DNA from: Roseomonas elaeocarpi
Lineage (GTDB): Bacteria; Pseudomonadota; Alphaproteobacteria; Acetobacterales; Acetobacteraceae
Assembly (NCBI RefSeq): GCF_042433915.1
Contig: NZ_JBHLUN010000013.1
Location: forward strand, 1-64,000
Direction: 5' to 3'
DNA length: 64,000 bases
The notes beneath the pieces were generated by a model, which was not told the origin of the DNA, did no database searches, and saw nothing but the letters and a program-made list of their open reading frames with translations. Shown here in pieces: positions 43,099-51,844 of this stretch. Position 1 is the first letter of the stretch. The number at the start of each line of letters is the position of its first letter. Both the position numbers and the translations under genes were made by a program.

Positions 43099-43581
43099 TC
43101 AGCCCAGCAACCGGATCAGAAGCGAGGCGAGGCTGGCGATGGGCAGCAGGAGCTGCACGGGGCGAAGGCGGCTGAAGTAGCGCGGGGCCTCGCCCCGGCG
43201 GGCGGCGATGGGGTCGAGGATGATCATAGCGAGGTAGCCGGCGAGGAGGATGAGCACCGAGACCAGGGGCCAGGGGGACAAGAGCGAGGCAAAGCCGAGA
43301 CCGAAGAACAGGATCGTGGTGGCAAGCTGCGTCAGCGTGGGACCGCCGGGCTGGCGGAAGCTGAGGCCGCGGCGGACGCCGGAAAAGAAGCACAGCAGCG
43401 CGCCGGCCAGGATCAGCGTGACGCGCAGGATGGCGGGCGCCTGCGCCGGCAGGAGCCAGACGGCCACAGCCCCCACCACGACGGGGATCATGGCGGCGTA
43501 GGCCAGCACGAGGCTGACGAGTGGCGTGCGGGTCTGCGGGTCCTCGGTGCCGGCGGCGAGGTGGGTCGGGATGGTGTCCAT
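43099..43581 (-). CDS. DUF3429 family membrane protein
   Basis: A 160-residue inner-membrane protein with about five hydrophobic segments (LVLAYAAMIPVVVGAVAVWLL, ILRVTLILAGALLCFFSGVRRGLSF, LATTILFFGLGFASLL, PLVSVLILLAGYLAMIILDPIAARRG, LLLPIASLASLLIRLL). The motif FFSGVRRGLSF followed by LDPIAARRGEAPRYFSRLRPVQ is that of the DUF3429 family, found in many alphaproteobacteria and without known function. The ATG at 43581 begins a short polar N-terminus before the first helix. It is on the same strand as dld, which ends upstream at 43711, with 129 bases between. Confidence 0.85.
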   Translation of the reverse strand: MDTIPTHLAAGTEDPQTRTPLVSLVLAYAAMIPVVVGAVAVWLLPAQAPAILRVTLILAGALLCFFSGVRRGLSFRQPGGPTLTQLATTILFFGLGFASLLSPWPLVSVLILLAGYLAMIILDPIAARRGEAPRYFSRLRPVQLLLPIASLASLLIRLLG

Positions 43582-43710
43582 GGCCGCGTTAACGACCGGG
43601 CGGCCGCTTCGGCTCCCTGCTCACGCAGCCTTGGCCAGTGACCGGCGCGGAGGCACGCCCCGCCTGCGCCTGCGCCTGCGCCTTGTCGGGCGCCGACGGG
43701 CCGTGCCGGC

Positions 43711-45489
43711 TCAGCCGGTGCGGCCACCCCAATGGACGCACTTGGAGGTCTGCCCGATGCCGGGATTGAGCACGTTGCAGGGATCGAGCGCCCGGTAGAA
43801 GCGCCGCAGCGACTCCTTGGCCGCGTAAAGGTGGCCCACATTGTGCTCGGCCGGGTATTCCGCGCCGCGCCGGTCCAGGATGCGCCACATGCGGTGCTCG
43901 AGCGCCAGGCAGTCCTCGCCCTTCCGCACGATGTAGTCCTGGTGGAAGACGTGGCAGAAGAAGTGGCCGTAGTAGAGCCGGCGCAGGATCGGCGCGTCGA
44001 ACTCCGCGGGCAGGGTTTCGAACCATTCCTCGTCGTTGCGGCGAAGCGCGATGTCGAGGGCCAGGATGTCCTCGACCTCCGCCGCGTGCACCGCGCGGTA
44101 GCGTACGGCGGCGCCGGCCGCGGCGAAGCGATGGAGGAAGGCCTTGCTGCCTTCCTCCGCCGTGCACTCGAAGTAGCCGCCCTCGTTCTCCCGGAAGAAG
44201 CTGTCGAGGAAACCGCGCGCCTCCGCGATCCCCTCGTCCGACATCTTGAGCAGGAGATGGTGCTCGTAGCGGTCGCGGTACTCCTTCATGCGGGCCGGCA
44301 GATGCGAGGGAAACAGCCGACTCAGCCCCTGCAGGCCGCGGTCGATCAGGTTCGCCGGCAGCCGGCCGGTCCGGCGCAGCAGCATGTCCAGGCGCGACTT
44401 CAGCGCGAAGACGCGGGGCAGGCGCGCGGTGCCGAGGCGCTGGATCAGCAGAAAGGTGTCCTTGCCGTATTCCTCGGCCACGTCGAAGGCGTCGCGGTGC
44501 ATGTACTCGCCGGCAACGGGCAGGTTCTCGAAGCGTCCGAGGATGTGGCGGCGGATCCGCGTCAGCACCGCCGTGTCATTGGTGCCGACGTAGAAGACCC
44601 TGGTGTCCCGATCGGCCGGAAAGGTGTCGAGGCGCACCGCGAAGACGGCCAGCCGCCCCGCGCAGCCGGACGCCTCGTAAAGGCGGCGCTCATCGGCGTT
44701 GAAGCGGGCCGGCGTGTCGGCGTCGATGTCGCGGACGTGGTCGACGTATTCCCGGTCCGAGGCCCAGCGCCCGTCGTCGCGCGACACGTCGCCGGGGCCG
44801 ACCTCCCACCGGTCCAGCCGGCCCAAAATCTCCTCCGGCGTCTCGCCCAGCGCGATCCCGAGATGGTTCACGAGGCGGAGCTGCCCCTCCTCGTCCACCT
44901 GCGCGAAGAGGGCGAGCTGCGTAAAGGCGGGGCCGCGCCGGACCAGCGCGCCGCCCGAGTTGTTGCAAACGCCGCCAAATACGGAGGCGCCGAGGCAGGA
45001 GGAGCCGATCACGGAATGCGGCTCCCGCCCCAGCGGCTTGAGCGCCTGTTCCAGCTGGTCGAGCGTCGCGCCGGGCAGGCAGACGACCTGCTTTCCATCC
45101 TCGATCAGGTGGAGGCGCCGCATCCGCATGGTGTTCACCACGACCACCTCGCGGTCGTACTCGTCCCCGTCGGGGGTGGAGCCGCCGGTCAGCCCGGTAT
45201 TCGCCGCCTGGGTGATCACGATCCGCCCCGCGGCGACGCAGAGCTGCAGCACCCGCCACTGTTCCAGCAGGCTGCCCGGGCGGATCACCGCCAGCACGCG
45301 GCCGCCGCCCGTGCGATAGCCGTTGCGGAAGCGCACGGTTTCCTCCGCCCCCGTCAGAACGTGCCGCGCCCCGACAACGGAGCGCAAATCACCCAGCAGG
45401 ACCTCCGGCGCGGGCAGGGGCGGGGGCGTGTCCCCTACGCCGCTGCACAGGAAGCGTGTTTCGGGGCGGGACAGCGAGGACGCGGACAT
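43711..45489 (-). CDS. dld: FAD-dependent D-lactate dehydrogenase family protein (Dld-type)
   Basis: A 592-residue quinone-linked FAD dehydrogenase. The FAD_binding_4 domain (about 45-230) holds VIRPGSLLEQWRVLQLCVAAGRIVITQAANTGLTGGSTPDG and PHSVIGSSCLGASVFGGVCNNSGGALVRRGPAF, as in E. coli Dld. The C-terminal membrane-binding domain follows (LLKMSDEGIAEARGFLDSFFREN to YPAEHNVGHLYAAKESLRRFYRALDPCNVLNPGIGQTSK). It oxidises D-lactate or a similar 2-hydroxy acid at the membrane. The ATG at 45489 has GAGG seven bases upstream and is preferred over one at 45501. It lies 88 bases downstream of the DUF1537 kinase on the same strand, so a role in oxidising a product or alternative substrate of that cluster is possible but unproven. 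Confidence 0.92.
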   Translation of the reverse strand: MSASSLSRPETRFLCSGVGDTPPPLPAPEVLLGDLRSVVGARHVLTGAEETVRFRNGYRTGGGRVLAVIRPGSLLEQWRVLQLCVAAGRIVITQAANTGLTGGSTPDGDEYDREVVVVNTMRMRRLHLIEDGKQVVCLPGATLDQLEQALKPLGREPHSVIGSSCLGASVFGGVCNNSGGALVRRGPAFTQLALFAQVDEEGQLRLVNHLGIALGETPEEILGRLDRWEVGPGDVSRDDGRWASDREYVDHVRDIDADTPARFNADERRLYEASGCAGRLAVFAVRLDTFPADRDTRVFYVGTNDTAVLTRIRRHILGRFENLPVAGEYMHRDAFDVAEEYGKDTFLLIQRLGTARLPRVFALKSRLDMLLRRTGRLPANLIDRGLQGLSRLFPSHLPARMKEYRDRYEHHLLLKMSDEGIAEARGFLDSFFRENEGGYFECTAEEGSKAFLHRFAAAGAAVRYRAVHAAEVEDILALDIALRRNDEEWFETLPAEFDAPILRRLYYGHFFCHVFHQDYIVRKGEDCLALEHRMWRILDRRGAEYPAEHNVGHLYAAKESLRRFYRALDPCNVLNPGIGQTSKCVHWGGRTG

Positions 45490-45577
45490 GGGGTTCCTCA
45501 TGGTCTTGCGGCGCCGGTGGCGGCCGTGCGGCAGGCGCGCTGCCAGGGGCAAGCCGGCGCCGCCGTCGCGGTGCACC

Positions 45578-46981
45578 TTAAGCGGCGAAGCGCTCGAAAA
45601 GATCGGGCGGACCCATCTGGCCGCCCTTCAGCATCAGCTCCACGCCGTCCAGCCGCGGGTCGTCGCTGTGCCCACGGCAGAGCACCACGCCGGGTGCCAG
45701 CATGTCGAGGTAGGAAAGGCCCCAGAACTCGAGCGCCTGCGCCCCCAGGCTCGAGGTATCGCCGCCGGCGATGCCCAGGCGCCGGACCGGCGCTTCCGCC
45801 ATCAGCAGCCGGAGGAAGCGGGCGGTGGCGCGCGCCACGTCGAGGGGGCCGAGCCGGTCCGTGGCGGCGGGGCGCTCGGTCGCCACCATGACGTGCCGGC
45901 CGTTGCGCAGGCGGCTCACCACCGCCTCCAGCAGCGCCCGCATCGCCGCGTCGTCGCCGGCCAGGGCCGCGGCGCCGATGCGGAAATGTTCGTAGGAGGG
46001 TGAGGCCTCGAGTTGGGCCCGCGTCACGGGCGACAGGCTGCCGACCATCACGAAAACCGGGCTGCGGGCCGGGGCGGAGGGCGCCGCGGCAGCTTGAGCC
46101 GCCCCGGACTGGGCCGCCCCGGATTGGGCCGCCCGGGACTGGGCCACACCGGGATGGGCTGCCCCAAGTTGAGCCATCTCCGGCTGGGCAGGGACGCGCT
46201 GCGCGGCGACGGACTGGTGCTCGCCCGGCCAGGCTTCCGCCAGGGCTTCCGCCACGCTGCTGGGCCCCAGCGCCAACAGCGGCGCGGCGAGGGCCCGCGC
46301 GCGCAGCAGGCGGCCGATGGGAACGAGGTCCTCCTCCCGGCTGACGTCGAGCAGCACGGCCTCGGGCGCCTCGCGCAGCAGCGCGGCCAGCCGGGCGTCG
46401 AGTTCCCCGGCCGGCAGCGCGTAGGCGGGAAAGGAAAGGGAGGCGACGCGGCCCATCCCCTGCGCGGCCAGGTGCCGCCGCAGGTCCGCCTCGTGCATCG
46501 GGGTCACGGGGTGGCGGCTCATGGTCGGGTGACGGTCGAGGCGATACACCTCGCCCCCGGTGCTCGCGGCCGCGAAAAGGTTGCCGAACAGGCAGTAGCG
46601 CCCCAGTCCCGGCTGCCCGCCCACCACCGGCAGGAAGCGGTTCGGGAAAGCGGGGCGCAGCGTGTCCATCGCCACGGCGAGGCTGCCGACCTCCGGCGCG
46701 CTGTCGAAGGTGGAGCAGCACTTGTAGTGCAGCACCCGCACACCCAGCCCCGCGAAGAAGCGCCCCACCGGCTCGAGCGCCGCCCGCATCGCCTCGGGCG
46801 GCATGGCGCGGGCGGCGCCGGCGATCCCCACCGCCTCCAGCGTCCCGGCACGGCTCAGCTGCGCCGGCGTGGGAACCCCCAGGAACAGCAGCGCGCGAAT
46901 ACCGCGCCGCGCCAGGGCCGACAGCGTGTCCGTGGCGCCGGTGAAATCGTCGCCGTACCAGCCCAGGAAGGGAGGCGTCAT
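45578..46981 (-). CDS. DUF1537 four-carbon acid sugar kinase family protein (OiaK-like)
   Basis: A 467-residue two-domain sugar-acid kinase. The N-terminal substrate domain starts FLGWYGDDFTGATDTLSALARRGIRALLFLGVP (the GDDFTGA(T/S)D signature) and has HYKCCSTFDSAPEVGS and LPVVGGQPGLGRY. The C-terminal nucleotide domain has SPVFVMVGSLSPVTRAQLEA, LGIAGGDTSSLGAQAL and VELMLKGGQMGPPDLF. Between them, about residues 265-299, lies a seven-fold five-residue repeat. Family members phosphorylate 3-oxo-tetronates or, next to a RuBisCO-like protein, 3-oxo-isoapionate. Its ATG overlaps the RLP stop by one base (TGATG), so the two are translationally coupled, which favours the OiaK reading. Confidence 0.85.
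   Translation of the reverse strand: MTPPFLGWYGDDFTGATDTLSALARRGIRALLFLGVPTPAQLSRAGTLEAVGIAGAARAMPPEAMRAALEPVGRFFAGLGVRVLHYKCCSTFDSAPEVGSLAVAMDTLRPAFPNRFLPVVGGQPGLGRYCLFGNLFAAASTGGEVYRLDRHPTMSRHPVTPMHEADLRRHLAAQGMGRVASLSFPAYALPAGELDARLAALLREAPEAVLLDVSREEDLVPIGRLLRARALAAPLLALGPSSVAEALAEAWPGEHQSVAAQRVPAQPEMAQLGAAHPGVAQSRAAQSGAAQSGAAQAAAAPSAPARSPVFVMVGSLSPVTRAQLEASPSYEHFRIGAAALAGDDAAMRALLEAVVSRLRNGRHVMVATERPAATDRLGPLDVARATARFLRLLMAEAPVRRLGIAGGDTSSLGAQALEFWGLSYLDMLAPGVVLCRGHSDDPRLDGVELMLKGGQMGPPDLFERFAA
46083..46187 (-). repeat. 15-bp repeat, seven copies, inside the DUF1537 kinase gene
   Basis: Seven in-frame 15-base units (46083-46097, then every 15 bases to 46187) encode degenerate copies of Ala-Gln-x-Gly-Ala (AQPEM, AQLGA, AHPGV, AQSRA, AQSGA twice, AQAAA). 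The two central copies differ at a single base. The array lies in the linker between the two kinase domains. Confidence 0.8.
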
Positions 46982-48252
46982 CAACGCGCCGCCGCGCCGA
47001 ACTTCCGCAGCGCCGCATGAAGGGCCGGGTGCTCGGCCGCGGCGTCTTCCAGCGACTCCCCGCGCAGCACGGCGTCCCAGGCCTCGCGGATGGAGGCCAC
47101 GCCGGCCGCCGGCCCGTCGGGATGCGCCATGATGCCGCCGCCCGACATGAACAACAGGTCCGCATGCCCCGTCGCCCGCCAGGTGACCGGCACGGTGCCC
47201 GCCCACTGGCCGGAGGAGAAGGCGGGCATGACCCGATCGTCCACAGTGGCCGCCATCGGTGTCACGCAGTCACGGGCCGACTGGACCACCTCATCGTCGG
47301 TCTGCGCGAATTTTCCGGCAAGGCCGTGAACGTGCATGTGGTCCACGCCGGCCAGCCGCCACAGCGCCTGATAGGCCTGGAAGGAGATGCCCAGCAGCTC
47401 GTGCCGCGACAGGGCGCCGTAGCCGTTGCGGTGCCCGTGCAGCGCCAAGTCGGTGTGGCGGCGCAGCGTTTCCACGGCGGAGAAGCCGCACCAGTTCAGG
47501 CTGACCATCACGCAGGAGCCGCCCTCGCGCGCCACCAGGTCGGCGTGGCGGCGCATGGCGTCCGTCTCGTCGGTGATGTTGAAGGCGACCATGACGTGCT
47601 TGCCGGTGCGGTCCTGGTGCCGCCGGACCTCGGCCATCACCGCCGGGATCCGCTCGGCCAGGGGCGCGTGCAGCGGGTCGGCGCTGATCTCGTCGTCCTT
47701 GATGAAGTCCAGCCCTGCCTCGCAGAGCGTGCGCACGAGGGCCGCGGTGTCCGCGGCGGAAAGCCCGACATTGGGCTTGATGATGGAACCGACCAGCGGA
47801 CCGGACTCCACGCCGGTCAGCCGCCGCGTTCCCGCCAAGCCCTGCCGCGGCAACTGGAAGGCTTCGCGCCACGCCGGCGGCAGCAGCACCTCCTCGAGCC
47901 GCAGTCCCGTCACCTCACCCAGGTCGAACAGGTTGCCGGCGACGACGGCCGCCAGCGTCGGCAGGTTCACGCCCACATTCGCCGCGGGAAAGCGGATGGT
48001 GACGCGCGCCCGCCGCCACGGGCCGCCGATGTTCTGCCGCGTCAGCCAGGCGTTGGACAGGCTCGGTGTGGCGGCGGGGGCGAGTTCCTCCACCGACAGC
48101 ACCTCGGCGCGGGCGCGCTCGCGCAGCGCGTCGGTTTCGCCGGACACGCGGGTGAAGGTGCCGCAGGACTGCTCGCCCGCCATGACCTCGGCCACCTTGC
48201 GCGGGTCGAGCGGCGTTTCGATCAGGTAGCGGGCGGTGAAGTGTTCGGGCAT
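46981..48252 (-). CDS. RuBisCO-like protein (form IV-type, OiaX-like)
   Basis: A 423-residue homologue of the RuBisCO large subunit. Catalytic positions that can be matched: GSIIKPNVGLS (K175 kept, K177 replaced by Asn), GLDFIKDDEIS (carbamate Lys201, Asp203 and Glu204 kept), HGHRNGYGAL (His294, Arg295), HVHGLAGKF (His327 and loop-6 Lys334), MPAFSSGQWAG (Ser379 region) and MSGGGIMAHPDG (phosphate-binding Gly pair). Carbamate-dependent enolisation chemistry therefore looks possible. True CO2 fixation is doubtful given KPN for KPK and the SSGQWAG loop. RLPs paired with a DUF1537 kinase act as 3-oxo-isoapionate-4-phosphate decarboxylases (OiaX) in D-apionate breakdown; this call rests on that pairing. 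The GroEL-assisted small subunit is absent, as expected. Confidence 0.85.
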   Translation of the reverse strand: MPEHFTARYLIETPLDPRKVAEVMAGEQSCGTFTRVSGETDALRERARAEVLSVEELAPAATPSLSNAWLTRQNIGGPWRRARVTIRFPAANVGVNLPTLAAVVAGNLFDLGEVTGLRLEEVLLPPAWREAFQLPRQGLAGTRRLTGVESGPLVGSIIKPNVGLSAADTAALVRTLCEAGLDFIKDDEISADPLHAPLAERIPAVMAEVRRHQDRTGKHVMVAFNITDETDAMRRHADLVAREGGSCVMVSLNWCGFSAVETLRRHTDLALHGHRNGYGALSRHELLGISFQAYQALWRLAGVDHMHVHGLAGKFAQTDDEVVQSARDCVTPMAATVDDRVMPAFSSGQWAGTVPVTWRATGHADLLFMSGGGIMAHPDGPAAGVASIREAWDAVLRGESLEDAAAEHPALHAALRKFGAAAR

Positions 48253-48254
48253 GG

Positions 48255-48794
48255 TCAGAGCTTCTGCAGGTCCGGAAAGGGGCGGACCGGATCGCTGCCG
48301 TCCCAGTTCTCGGAGGCCTCGCGGATCATGCGGAACATCGTGCCCTTGGGCCCTGCCACCTCGGACAGCTCCACCACCGTGCCGGGATGGTACTCGGTGT
48401 CGAAGTACACGAAGCGCCCGCGCTCCCCGACCTCGCCGCTCATCACCACCTTGAAGCCTTGGGCGAGCATGCGCTCGAGGTCGGCGTCGAAGTTCTCGGT
48501 CCAGGAGGCGACGTGCTGCAGCCCGCTGCGGCCGCCCTGCGCGAAGTCGCGGTACATCGAGGGCACGTCGTTGCGCGTCTGGATCAGCTCGACCTGCAAG
48601 GGGCCGGAATTGGCCAGCGCCACGGAGTTGTGCGGCTCGTAGCGTTCCCCGCGATAGGTGTAGTTCCGGATCGGGACGCGCGGGTTGTAGAAGAACGGGC
48701 CGACGCCCAGGACCCGCGTCCAGTAGTCCATCGCCGCCTCGATATCGGGAACGACGTAGCCGGCCTGCCGGATCTCACCGAAGAAGCGACTCAT
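48255..48794 (-). CDS. VOC (glyoxalase/dioxygenase) superfamily protein
   Basis: A 179-residue single-chain VOC protein starting IRQAGYVVPDIEAAMDYWTRVLGVGPFFY, the usual first beta-alpha-beta unit. Possible metal ligands are Glu in GPLQVELIQTR, His in SGLQHVASW and Glu in HPGTVVELSEV. The first ligand position, normally His, appears to be Gln. Members isomerise, cleave or dioxygenate carbonyl compounds. It lies two bases upstream of the RLP gene and 31 bases after the TRAP permease, so it is part of the same operon. It could be an isomerase or epimerase for the acid-sugar intermediate, which is a guess. It is not seen in the classical OiaK/OiaX description. Confidence 0.82.
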   Translation of the reverse strand: MSRFFGEIRQAGYVVPDIEAAMDYWTRVLGVGPFFYNPRVPIRNYTYRGERYEPHNSVALANSGPLQVELIQTRNDVPSMYRDFAQGGRSGLQHVASWTENFDADLERMLAQGFKVVMSGEVGERGRFVYFDTEYHPGTVVELSEVAGPKGTMFRMIREASENWDGSDPVRPFPDLQKL

Positions 48795-48825
48795 GAAAAC
48801 GTCTCGCTCGTGCTGGGAATGGGGA

Positions 48826-50706
48826 TCAAAGAAAACCGGTGGAGAACCACGGAATGGCGGCCACGAGGGCGAGACCCACCAGCAGCGCGGCGACGTAGCC
48901 CCAGATGTAGCGGAGCCCCTCGTCCGGGTTGATCTTGCTGGTGGCGCAGGCGCCGTAGTAGCCGACGCCGAAGGGCGGGGCGAAGAGGCCGATGCCCATC
49001 GCGAAGACCACCACCATGGCGTAGTGCACCTCGTTGATCCCGACCGACTTCGCGATCGGGAACAGCAGCGGGCCGAACAGCACGATGGCCGGAATGCCTT
49101 CCAGCACGCTGCCCAGGATGATGAAGGCCACGATCGAGACCAGCAGGAAGCCGTAGCGCCCGCCGGGCATCGCCGTCATCAGCCGCGCCAAGTCCTGGCT
49201 GAAGCCGGACTGCGTCAGGCCCCAGGCCATGGCGGTGGCGCAGCCGACGATGAAGATGATGGCGCCGGTCAGCGAGGCGGTCTCGATCAGCATCGGCCGC
49301 AGCCGGCGCCAGTCGAACTGCCGGTACACCAGCAGCCCCATCAGCGCGGAATAGGCGATGCCGATCGTGGACACCTCGGTGGCCGTGGCGACGCCCTCGA
49401 CCACCGCGGTGCGGATCACGAAGGGCAGGGCGATCGCCGGCAGCGCCACCACCGTGAGCCTGGCGATCTCGCGCTTCGGCACCTTCGCGACGTGGCGCAG
49501 GTCCTCGTGCCGGTAGCGGCGCCAGACCACGAAGCACAGCGCCGCACCCAGCACCAGCGCCGGCAACAGCCCGCCGGTAAACAGCGCCGCGATGGACACG
49601 CCGGTCACCGAACCGATGGTGATCAGCACGATCGAGGGCGGGATGGTTTCCGTTTGCGCACCCGTGGCCGAGAGCAGCGCCACGAGGTCGCCCTCCCTGG
49701 CACCGCGCTTCTTCATTTCCGGAAACAGCACCGGCGCGATCGCGGCCATGTCGGCGACCTTTGAGCCGGAGATGCCGGAGACGAGGTACATCGCGCCGAT
49801 CAGCACGTAGGACAGGCCGCCGCGGACGCGACCCAGGATGCTGGCGAGGAACTGGATCATGGCGCGCGCCATGCCCGTCATCTCGATCAGGGCGCCGAGG
49901 AAGATGAACAGCGGCACCGCCAGCAGGATCAGGTGCGACATGCCCTCATCCAGCCGGCCCACGATCACCACGATCGGGGTGGAGGTGGTCAGGCCGAGAT
50001 AGCCGAAGGTCGCGAGCGCGAAGGAGAAGGCGATCGGCACGCCGGCAAAGACGCAGAAGGCCACCACGCCCACGAAGAAGATCAGCAGGTTCAGCTGCCC
50101 GAGCGGGCGCAGCGCCGGGCCGGCGAACCAGAAGGCGCCGATCACCGCCACCGTGGCCAGCGCCGCCACCGCCACGGTCGCGGCGGAACCGTGGCGGACG
50201 AGGCGAAGCAGCGCGGCCGCGATCATCAGCACGATGCCGGTCGGCAGCGCGGCGGCGCGCCAGGCGTTGCTGATCTCGAGTGCCGGGGTGACGATGAAGC
50301 CCTCGTCCTGCGCGTATTCCAATGCCGGATGAGCCACCAGCACCAGGAAGGCGAGCGAGGTCGTGATCGCCAGCGCTTCCAGCAGTGCCCGGACCTGCGG
50401 GCTGGCACGCGCCACCAGCCCCGTCATGCGCATGTGCCCGCCCCGTTGCAGGGCGATCACGGCGCCGAGCATGGAGAGCCACAGGAACAGGATGGAGGCG
50501 AGCTCGTCGGACCAGACCAGCGGCGACTGGAACACGTAGCGCGCCGTTACGCCGGCCCCCAGGATCACGATCTCCGCCAGGAGGATTAGGGCGGCGACGT
50601 TCTCCACCACCGTTGCCAGCAGCCGGTCGAGGCGCCGGGCGACGCCCGCGAGGCTGCGGCCTGAGATGGGATCCTCGATGCGCAGGGTGCCCGCCGGGCT
50701 GATCAT
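48826..50706 (-). CDS. TRAP transporter, fused small and large permease subunits (DctQM)
   Basis: A 626-residue inner-membrane protein. Residues about 20-180 are a DctQ-type four-helix small subunit (VENVAALILLAEIVILGAGVTARYVF, SPLVWSDELASILFLWLSMLGAVIALQRGGHMRM). After a linker helix pair, residues about 215-620 are the DctM large subunit (FCVFAGVPIAFSFALATFGYLGL, GIGLFAPPFGVGYYGACA). With the DctP protein 32 bases upstream it forms a sodium-driven carboxylate importer, probably for the acid-sugar used by the RLP/kinase genes. Fusion of Q and M occurs in a minority of TRAP systems. The ATG at 50706 has GAGGGA six bases upstream. Confidence 0.92.
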   Translation of the reverse strand: MISPAGTLRIEDPISGRSLAGVARRLDRLLATVVENVAALILLAEIVILGAGVTARYVFQSPLVWSDELASILFLWLSMLGAVIALQRGGHMRMTGLVARASPQVRALLEALAITTSLAFLVLVAHPALEYAQDEGFIVTPALEISNAWRAAALPTGIVLMIAAALLRLVRHGSAATVAVAALATVAVIGAFWFAGPALRPLGQLNLLIFFVGVVAFCVFAGVPIAFSFALATFGYLGLTTSTPIVVIVGRLDEGMSHLILLAVPLFIFLGALIEMTGMARAMIQFLASILGRVRGGLSYVLIGAMYLVSGISGSKVADMAAIAPVLFPEMKKRGAREGDLVALLSATGAQTETIPPSIVLITIGSVTGVSIAALFTGGLLPALVLGAALCFVVWRRYRHEDLRHVAKVPKREIARLTVVALPAIALPFVIRTAVVEGVATATEVSTIGIAYSALMGLLVYRQFDWRRLRPMLIETASLTGAIIFIVGCATAMAWGLTQSGFSQDLARLMTAMPGGRYGFLLVSIVAFIILGSVLEGIPAIVLFGPLLFPIAKSVGINEVHYAMVVVFAMGIGLFAPPFGVGYYGACATSKINPDEGLRYIWGYVAALLVGLALVAAIPWFSTGFL

Positions 50707-50738
50707 GCTACGTCCCTCGCCTGACCTGTTGATCCGCT

Positions 50739-51752
50739 TCAGAGCGTGCCGACGGCACCTTCCAGCGCGCCCCAGGCCTCGGGCCCGAAGCGCTCCTTCC
50801 ACTCCTTGTAGAAACCAGCCTGACGGAGCTTGGCGCGGAAGCTGTCGGGGGAGGGGCTGTTGAAGCTCAGCCCCTTGGACTTCAGGTCATCCACCACCGA
50901 CTGGTTCAGCGTGCGGATGTCCTCGCGCTGCTTCAGCCCCGCATCGTTGATGGCGTCCGACACGATCTTCTGCATGTCGGCCGGCAGGCCGCGCCAGGCG
51001 CGGCCATTGGCGATGAACCAGTAGCCGTCCCAGATGTGGTTGCTGAGCGCGCAGCTCTTCTGCACCTCGTAGAGCTTGGCCACCTGGATGATCGGCAGCG
51101 GGTTTTCCTGCGCGTCGACGATGCGCGTTTGCAGCGCCGAGTAGACCTCGCTGAACTGCAGGCTCGCGGGGGCCGAGCCCAGCGCCTTGAACATCGAGAT
51201 GGAAAGCGGGCTGACCGGCACGCGGATCTTCAACCCGTCCATGGCCCCCGCGTCGCTGATGGGCTGACCGCTGGTGGTGATCTGGCGGAAGCCGTTGTCC
51301 CACATCTTGTCGAAGGCGTAGAGGCCGGCCTTGCCGATGGCCGTGCGGACGATCTCGCCCACCTTACCGTCCATCGCCTTCCAGACCTGGTCGTAGTCGG
51401 CAAAGGCGAAGCCCACGGCGTTGATGGCCGCCACCGGCACCAGCGTCGCGATCACCAGCGCGGAAGGAGTGAAGAAGGTGATGGCACCGCTGCGCACCTG
51501 CGCCAGCATGTCGGTGTCGCCGCCCAGCTGGTTGTTGGGGAAGATCTTGACCTCGACCCGCCCGTTGGACTCCCGCGCGATACGCTCGGCGGCTTCCTGG
51601 GAGCGGATGTTCAGCGGGTGGGTCAGGGGAAGGTTGTTGCCGTACTTCAGCTCGAACTCCGCGGCGCGCGCCAGGCGCGGGGCGCCGAGCATGGCGAGTG
51701 CGGGCAGGGCGGCCGCGGTCCGCAGCGCACCGCGGCGAGACAGGATGGTCAT
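50739..51752 (-). CDS. TRAP transporter substrate-binding protein DctP
   Basis: A 337-residue periplasmic binding protein. The N-terminus MTILSRRGALRTAAALPALAMLGAPRLARA is a twin-arginine type signal; mature protein starts near AEFELKYGNNLP. DctP motifs include HPLNIRSQEAAERIARESNGRVEVKIFPNNQLGGDTDMLAQVRSG and DGLKIRVPVSP, whose Arg normally holds the ligand carboxylate, and SEVYSALQTRIVDAQENPL. It is the first gene of the minus-strand operon that runs on through the permease, VOC, RLP, kinase and perhaps dld. The ATG at 51752 has AAGGA six bases upstream. Control by the divergent LacI regulator is likely through the repeated sites between them. Confidence 0.94.
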   Translation of the reverse strand: MTILSRRGALRTAAALPALAMLGAPRLARAAEFELKYGNNLPLTHPLNIRSQEAAERIARESNGRVEVKIFPNNQLGGDTDMLAQVRSGAITFFTPSALVIATLVPVAAINAVGFAFADYDQVWKAMDGKVGEIVRTAIGKAGLYAFDKMWDNGFRQITTSGQPISDAGAMDGLKIRVPVSPLSISMFKALGSAPASLQFSEVYSALQTRIVDAQENPLPIIQVAKLYEVQKSCALSNHIWDGYWFIANGRAWRGLPADMQKIVSDAINDAGLKQREDIRTLNQSVVDDLKSKGLSFNSPSPDSFRAKLRQAGFYKEWKERFGPEAWGALEGAVGTL

Positions 51753-51770
51753 GACGTTCCTTCCCCAGAA

Positions 51771-51787
51771 CTTGATGCTTTTTGATG
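51771..51787. promoter_or_regulatory. Operator copy 1 (CTTGATGNTTTTTGATG) before dctP
   Basis: CTTGATGCTTTTTGATG, 19 bases upstream of dctP. The same 17-base string, with one change, recurs at 51845-51861 next to the divergent LacI gene. It overlaps an 8-bp palindrome GATGCATC (51784-51791). Each copy has an internal TGATG direct repeat ten bases apart. Likely LacI-family binding site. Confidence 0.6.
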
Positions 51788-51844
51788 CATCGACTTGTTG
51801 GTCTTGAGGGTAGAAACTCGGGGAACTCCCCGTCAAACGCGTTT

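Noticed and set aside
46981..48252. A functional carbon-fixing RuBisCO
   Set aside because: The KPK motif is KPN, the Ser379 loop differs, no small subunit or phosphoribulokinase is present, and the neighbours are catabolic.
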